From positions 1,142,441-1,206,440 of the forward strand of contig BCKC01000001.1 of the NCBI GenBank assembly GCA_001600455.1: a DNA stretch of 64,000 nt, given 5' to 3'. Positions 59,865 through 64,000 of this stretch are shown here, one piece after another; within the stretch, counting starts at the first letter, position 1, and every line of letters begins with the position of its first letter. The DNA comes from Endocalyx cinctus. Its lineage: Eukaryota > Ascomycota > Sordariomycetes > Amphisphaeriales > Apiosporaceae. The notes beneath the pieces were generated by a model. It did not search any database. It saw only the letters and a program-made list of their open reading frames with translations, and was not told the DNA's origin. Position numbers and translations under genes: made by a program.

Positions 59865-62742
59865 CCATCACAAGACCCATTGTACATCTCTCGATAACCT
59901 ATGGTGTTTAAGCTTTAGCTCAGTTCCTAATTATATGCGATTCATGGTTTGTTTGCAAAGAGATTTAGCAAGCTCCAGACCTTTGACCATTGAGTAGAGG
60001 GAGGACTTCGCGATATTCCCGTGGGCTAAAAACCATAGTCATTAAATAAATATATATTTATAAAAAAAAAAAAACGTACTGACTAATTAATATTTACATA
60101 CCTTCCCGTGCATGTCGTTAAGCAACCTGTGATCTGGTTCAGCAAGTACAGATACTTGAAGGCAAGAAAACAAAGCAAAATATTAATAGCAAGATAGCAA
60201 GTAGTACAAGTAATAGCAGTAGGGTAGCAGTGTAAATCTAAGAGCCTAATAAATAATACTTTATTGATTCTTGACCTCCCTCCCTATCTTACATGAGAGG
60301 CGGAAGCATCTCCTTATGTAGACCTATTCGGCCTGGGCTACCCGGAGGGTAGCTGTAGCCACGCTGCTAACTGTATGCCCCAGTCTAATATCCCTGACAC
60401 TAGGTAGTGTTTTTAAGCCTTTTCTAGTGAAGGTATGATATCTGGTTTGAAATCTTGCCTGAAGGCTAGTGAAAGGTTTGTATGTGACTATTCTGGACGG
60501 CCGTGGTTTGAGAGTTATCTCTGGCAGTCGCGATGATTATACCGACATCTGCTAGAACTGTGTTTTTTCTTCTTCTTTTGTTTTGGAGGCTATTTCGAAT
60601 TTATTGTAGGAGAGAGTCGTGAGTAGAGGGTCGCAAGGAGAGTATCGAGGAGAAGATCGTACGGAGAGAGTCACATGGAGAGAATCAAATGGTGAGAATC
60701 GCGAAGAGAAGATTGTAAAGAGAATGTGGCAAGTAGGGTGGGGATGGTCTCAGCTATGTGAGAAGTAAGCAGGTACATAAACTCGTCTTCTTTCAAGAAT
60801 GTATACCCTATTCGTGGAGGGAAATATACAATCTTCATATAGGAAAATATTTAGTGTTGGCTTGCTAATAGTTTCATGATAATTAATATTTAGCTGATGT
60901 TATTGTGTCTACGAGATCCTGGAGGGTTGCTTCAAAATTATCACCACAATAAATACGAGTAGTAGATTGTCTCTTTGCTTTGATCTGCAGTCGTGTGTTC
61001 AAACTTCACATCATAATAGTAGGGCCTTGTTTACTGGTAAAGAAGGCTCACAAATCAGAACAGTCATGGTGATAATTATTTAGGCATCTCAAGAGAGAAG
61101 CAAGAAGACATACTAAACAAACGAGAGCTCACTCTTTTGGAAGTAATATACAAGAAGGTCATCAGCAGCAATAATAAGAGTAAGTATACCAAAAGAATAC
61201 TCGATATTAGGGCTTGAATATACAGCACATAACAACAGGATAGTACCAGTAATTACTTCAGAGTTTATCACATAGCAGACAAGTCAAGTATAATATCAAG
61301 AGAAGGTCAAGGCAAGTTTTCTTCTTCGTATCACCGTGCAATGACGATGGGTACAATGAAAAAAAAAGTATGACAAGCTTCATTAAGAAGAAAGAAATCA
61401 AAAATTGGGATGACGCTGAAAGACCGCTTTCAGAACTCCGAGGCATTACTATGAGAGAATGTTGAGCTTCCCATAGTCGATCCACTACCTCCCGCGAAAG
61501 AGGACGAGGAAAGAAAAAAAAGGAAAGGAAGAATCTGAAAGCAAATGGGTGGGAGGCAGGATATTTATACTGGTGGGAAAGCGGTGAAAGGGGGTTACTG
61601 ATTGTGCAAACCGGCAGTACCGTCCAATGTCAAGATCAGATGGGCAATCACGAAGTCGAAAGAAACCAGACGAAAGTACCAGGCAGCCAATCAGATAATT
61701 TATGATTATTTTATTTCTACTTCTTTTTTCTGATCCTACCATCTCATTGGTCTGATCCCCTTTTCGTCTGATTCATTCACTACTTTCGTCTTGATGTACA
61801 CTTTTCGTCTCAATATACCTCTTCCATCTGTTCCTTTTTAGGTATAGATCATTGATTTTAATGTATTCTTTTCATCTTTGTTGATCGAGTGATCAGGTAT
61901 TCTCTACTGAATCAGCTAACTTACAGGTATACCTATCATCGCATTGAACAAGGCTGTAGTACTTCGGATGATACAACGCTAATCATGTGCCTGTACAGAC
62001 AGGAACGTACCTGTAGATATAAATAAAATCACTTATAAAAATATTATTTTCATCATGTAGTTCACTATCGTATACACTCGTGGAGTAGAACTATTTACTT
62101 AGACAATAATGTAAATTAATGTATTGATCTGGCACTCCTTGAGCACACCTATGATGTAGCTGTATATTCTAGTAGAACCACAATGTAATTATCCCCCTAG
62201 TTACGTAGTACACTTGAAGTTATCTTGAAGATGAAGATGATGTAGCTGCCTTGGTGATGTAGAATATATCTTTCCTGGAATCAACGCATTTGGAACAAAT
62301 ATGACCTTACCCCTTTTCACTAGCCAATCCTTTGTGTTCGAAATTATCATGAGGGAAATGTTAATGGTCATCGTTTCCTTGAGTATATTTATCATACGAT
62401 ACTTTCTCCTTGTCACCCCCTTATAATTGTGTTATTGGTTCTATCTACAACGAACTGTCGCTTCTCCCCCGGGCGCATTCTAGATCCAGTACTCATTGGC
62501 AAGTCGCAGCTCCTTCACTCGTATCAATGAGATGCTTTCCATCTCTGCATGGCCATCATATGGTATTCTTCATGCTAAGTACCCCCCCTTTTTTTCCTAA
62601 AGGATTCTCTTACTAATATTTATGTAATAAAGTTATCTAGGATGACACCGAACGCGCAAGAAAAGCTTCAACTCTCCCAAGATTCCCAAGAAGACACGAT
62701 TCGAAATACTCCCACATTAGCCCTCCCACCAAGATCCCTCCT
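59865..62742. other. Intergenic region with GA-rich minisatellite
   Basis: No gene was recognised over 2.9 kb. It includes the 14-bp repeat at 60608-60729. TTTCGTCT-like motifs recur at about 61758-61830, with an inverted copy (AGACGAAAG) near 61667. The two minus-strand frames at 61258-61742 look like chance. The right end is the 3' region of the glucoamylase gene. Confidence 0.5.
60608..60729 (+). repeat. Imperfect 14-bp GA-rich minisatellite, about 8-9 copies
   Basis: Units follow roughly NGGAGAGARTCGNA, for example AGGAGAGAGTCGTG, CGGAGAGAGTCACA, TGGAGAGAATCAAA and TGGTGAGAATCGCG. One copy is 12 nt and the rest 14. The period is not a multiple of three, and no frame is open across it, so it is non-coding. 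Confidence 0.85.
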
Positions 62743-64000
62743 TTAACACCCACCACTACTCCCCATCGGCCCCGTCCACGCATCATCCGTCTCCAACGAC
62801 GGCGTCTCCGGATCCGCCTCCTCGTCGCAAGCCGGCACTTCGAGCGTCCGGGTGACCGTCTCCCAAACGGGGTCCTGATCACAGTCCTCCTGCCTCACGT
62901 ACGCGTACTCGACCGGCAGACCCGCCGTCAGCGGCAGATCCGCCGACCACAGCGGCCGCGCGTCCGTGTATTCGGTGGCTCCGAGAGGCCACGCGTTCGC
63001 GACGTCCCACGCGCCCAGGTCGCTCGTGTTCCCGACCACGAGCACGTTCTCCCCGAAATACGTCGTCGCGTTGACGAGGAACCGCACCGTCGTCGTGCAC
63101 GTGTCGTTCAGGTCCGGCGCCCCCGCCGCCGTCGCCGGCGCGTACGTCCCCGCGGTCGACGACGAGGTCGCGCATGCGCTGGGGATCGACGGAGGGGCGG
63201 ACGCCCAGCTGGGCGGGTACTGCCCCGCGCGACGCTCCGCCATGGTCACGAAGGCGGCGTACGACCACGTTAGGTCGGACGCCGATAGGGGCGTCCCGGG
63301 CGCGGGCGCGCTCTTGTCGAATTGCTCCGATAGGGATCCGTCGGTCGGGGTATACTGCTTGACGACTTCGACGAAGGAATCCGCGTACGCGGTGATGGAC
63401 GCTAAGATGCTCGAGAGTTCTTCGTCGCTTGTTGCGTAAGTAGTCTCGGTTATGTTTGGATAGATATCCTGGAAGAAAGAGAGCGATGTCTCGTCCACGG
63501 CGAGGGAGCCTTGAGTGTTCCATTGCGCGACGGCGTCGTACAGAAACTCGGCGCAGCCGGCAGTGATCAGATACCTATGAGAGTGTGTAAGCTAATTTGT
63601 ATCTCGAACTCAAGATCCATTCAAGTTTCCCAGATCGGCTCGGAATAAGGAGAAGCGATCAGTCGTGAATCAAATACGAACCACGGGTTTCCATCGAAAT
63701 ATACGTCCTCCGTATACCTTCCGACAGCCACACCCTTATCCGTCGCGATCCCTTCGTTGATAGGATAAACAGCCGGATCGCGGAACGAGTCGACGACGGC
63801 CTTGAAGTTGGCTAAGGCGCGGGAGTCGCAGGGCTGGATGCTCGGATCGTCACATTTGGCTTCGACGTCAAATACCGCGATCGATCCGAGCAACGTGTTC
63901 GCGTCCTTACCTGTCCTACCATTGTCGACGTTGATGTTGGCGATAAGATACTCGCCGTTCCAGTACGACTCTCGCAGGAAACAGCCGACTTGCGCGGCTT
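62743..64000 (-). CDS. gla: Glucoamylase, GH15 with C-terminal CBM20 (3' part, truncated by window edge)
   Basis: Secreted glucan 1,4-alpha-glucosidase releasing glucose from starch ends. Visible exons are 63682-64000 (continues beyond the window) and 62743-63574. Seen: CFLRESYWNGEYLIANINVD, GRTGKDANTLLGSIAVFD and RYTEDVYFDGNPWYLITAG of the GH15 barrel. GSLSEQFDK contains the glutamate that is the general base in this family, then LSASDLTWSYAAFVTM. A short Ser/Thr/Ala-rich linker leads to a CBM20 (VRFLVNATTYFGENVLVVG, LGAWDVANAW, PLWSADLPL, VEYAYVRQED), then an acidic tail ending SSGGC. The intron donor is GTTCGT, atypical, but it gives the conserved NPWYLI join. Signal peptide and catalytic acid lie outside the window. 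Confidence 0.95.

Noticed and set aside
62879..63523. 214-codon Arg/Gly-rich frame overlapping the glucoamylase exon
   Set aside because: Out-of-frame shadow of the GC-rich GH15/CBM20 coding sequence.
40886..64000. A carbohydrate-utilisation gene cluster linking xlnR, hexokinase-like gene, transporters and glucoamylase
   Set aside because: The genes are separated by unrelated housekeeping genes (DcpS, CDC5) and long spacers, and the strands are mixed. Co-location is not evidence of a cluster.

Overview
The window is nuclear DNA of a filamentous ascomycete (Pezizomycotina, most likely a Sordariomycete). Genes are split by short introns of about 50-140 nt with GTAAGT-type donors, CTAAC/CTGAC branch sites and YAG acceptors. 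The gene set is typical of moulds: XlnR/XLR-1 xylanase regulator, CDC3/AspB-type septin, NirA/NIT-4-type zinc-cluster regulator, GH15+CBM20 glucoamylase and two MFS transporters. Coding regions are GC-rich. Intergenic DNA is AT-rich, with many homopolymer runs and TACCTAGGTA-like motifs.

Layout. 0-1.2 kb: 5' part of ATP1 (mitochondrial F1 alpha), minus strand, cut by the window edge. 1.2-11.4 kb: gene-poor, with decayed coding relics at about 3.0-3.4 and 5.4-6.0 kb, a 25-bp minisatellite, and one candidate small two-exon gene at 7.3 kb. 11.4-13.2 kb: septin (+). 15.5-17.1 kb: mitochondrial ribosomal protein uS4m (-). 17.7-19.7 kb: DHA1-type MFS transporter (-). 23.2-24.6 kb: La RNA chaperone (-). 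26.7-29.6 kb: NirA/NIT-4-like regulator (+). 29.6-40.9 kb: an 11-kb gene desert. 40.9-44.0 kb: XlnR (+). 45.0-54.6 kb: DUF4267-like membrane protein (+), DcpS scavenger decapping enzyme (+), GILT-like thiol reductase (-, its stop codon overlapping that of DcpS), atypical hexokinase (+), and a VBA/Fnx1-type transporter (+). 55.0-57.4 kb: splicing factor CDC5/CEF1 (-). 58.5-59.9 kb: F-box-like/DUF7730-like protein (+). 62.7-64 kb: 3' part of a secreted glucoamylase (-), cut by the window edge.

There is no operon or obvious secondary-metabolite cluster. Most genes are housekeeping: respiration, mitoribosome, septins, splicing, tRNA/RNA chaperoning and mRNA decay. Nutrient genes are interspersed: xylan regulator, starch hydrolase, NirA-like regulator, hexokinase-like protein and transporters. 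Exon joins were chosen so that reading phase and family conservation both hold across every junction, and the summed exon lengths of every complete gene are divisible by three.

I did not find a convincing new multi-gene system. The observations most worth checking are: two microexons (18 and 25 nt), one with a NAGNAG acceptor at the hexokinase phosphate loop; the 4-nt tail-to-tail overlap of the DcpS and GILT-like coding regions; decayed genes whose stops could all come from C-to-T changes (RIP-like); and several minisatellites, two directly upstream of genes.
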